NCBI GenBank assembly: GCA_947628245.1
Contig: CANQZH010000073.1
Span: 1 to 6,294, forward strand
Length of the DNA stretch: 6,294 nucleotides
Reading direction: 5' to 3'
Source of the DNA: an uncultured Bacilli bacterium
Lineage (GTDB): Bacteria; Bacillota_I; Bacilli_A; RF39; UBA660
Numbering within the stretch: the first letter of the stretch is position 1; the number at the start of each line of letters is the position of its first letter. The notes beneath the pieces are model-generated. The model saw nothing but the letters and a program-made list of their open reading frames with translations. It searched no databases and had not been told where the DNA came from. Position numbers and translations under genes: made by a program. Of the stretch, positions 5,980-6,294 are shown piece after piece.

Positions 5980-6294
5980 ACTTGAATATTCGCTTTTTAA
6001 TATACTCTCTATTTCTTCTGGCGATTCCTTGCAACCATTATCAAGCCATTTTTTAATAATTGCATTAAGACCAGCTTTAAAAAATTCCATGTGATAATCT
6101 ATATATTTATCATCATATAATTCTTTTGATAAATGATAATCATATTCTCGGGTGATAAGGTTTTGATCCATTTTTAATTTGAAATAGGTTTTATAAAATA
6201 TTTGATTATCTTTTATATGCTTAAATAGTTTTAAAAAATTGTTTGAATTATGATTAGTATCTCTTTCTTCTTGATATAAAGAAAAAACATCTTG
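5959..6294 (-). CDS. TetR-family regulator, C-terminal part (runs off right edge)
   Basis: The minus-strand frame stays open to the window edge, giving 111 residues; an internal ATG at 6171 is not the true start because the upstream 41 codons are conserved in style (FLKLFKHIKDNQIFYKTYF). The visible part matches the TetR C-terminal domain of the TetR_C_8 type (DhaS-like regulators): a helix with NQIFYK, then YHMEFFKAGLNAIIKKWL, then the signature DNGCKESPEEI. This domain binds ligand and forms the dimer. The N-terminal HTH, about 60-80 residues, lies outside the window. It faces the membrane-protein gene and shares a terminator with it, so no joint operon is possible. Ligand and targets are unknown. 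Confidence 0.85.
   Translation of the reverse strand, partial: QDVFSLYQEERDTNHNSNNFLKLFKHIKDNQIFYKTYFKLKMDQNLITREYDYHLSKELYDDKYIDYHMEFFKAGLNAIIKKWLDNGCKESPEEIESILKSEYSSKNNTKN

Noticed and set aside
6171..6171. ATG at 6171 as the start of a separate 70-residue protein.
   Set aside because: The same frame stays open upstream to the window edge and continues the TetR C-terminal domain pattern.
1..6294. CRISPR array, tRNA, rRNA, integrase or transposase.
   Set aside because: No regular repeat-spacer pattern, no GC-rich RNA-like stretch, and no recombinase motif was seen on either strand.

Overview
The window comes from a very AT-rich, cell-walled bacterium of the low-GC Firmicutes (Bacilli/Erysipelotrichia/RF39-like; this placement is inferred). 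The signs are strong AGGAGG/AGGTGA-type ribosome binding sites, a class B penicillin-binding protein, and tryptophan read through TGG in conserved places. TGA appears as a normal stop, which argues against the mycoplasma code.

Layout. Positions 1-1308 carry a minus-strand run of three closely spaced genes: an acidic unknown protein, a putative zinc metallopeptidase with a HEVEH motif, and the start of a third gene cut by the window edge. Positions 1309-1589 are non-coding, with a direct repeat and a hairpin. Positions 1590-2684 are the N-terminal part of a class B PBP (SpoVD/FtsI type) that breaks off just after the SxN motif. It joins a second gene, lacking its own start, that encodes two tandem DUF5655-like domains (to 3565), so two broken genes share one junction near 2637-2690. 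A two-HTH Xre-type regulator (3658-4110, minus) stands divergent to a plus-strand run (4403-5287) of an unknown protein and two small Xre-type HTH proteins. The leader of that run holds a strong ribosome binding site in front of a two-codon reading frame. A four-segment membrane protein (5413-5868) has its own promoter, overlapped by a perfect 9-bp inverted repeat. A TetR-family regulator (5959 to the right edge, minus) ends at a shared bidirectional terminator.

How it fits together. The 3658-5868 block looks like a repressor/operator control module of the kind found in integrated elements or prophages: four HTH domains in three proteins, a divergent intergenic region, coupled small genes and a membrane effector. 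The PBP is the most housekeeping-like gene and has somewhat higher GC than its neighbours; the rest looks accessory. No integrase, transposase, tRNA, rRNA or CRISPR array is visible, so the mobile-element reading is an inference. The PBP/DUF5655 junction may be a real deletion or rearrangement, or an assembly join.
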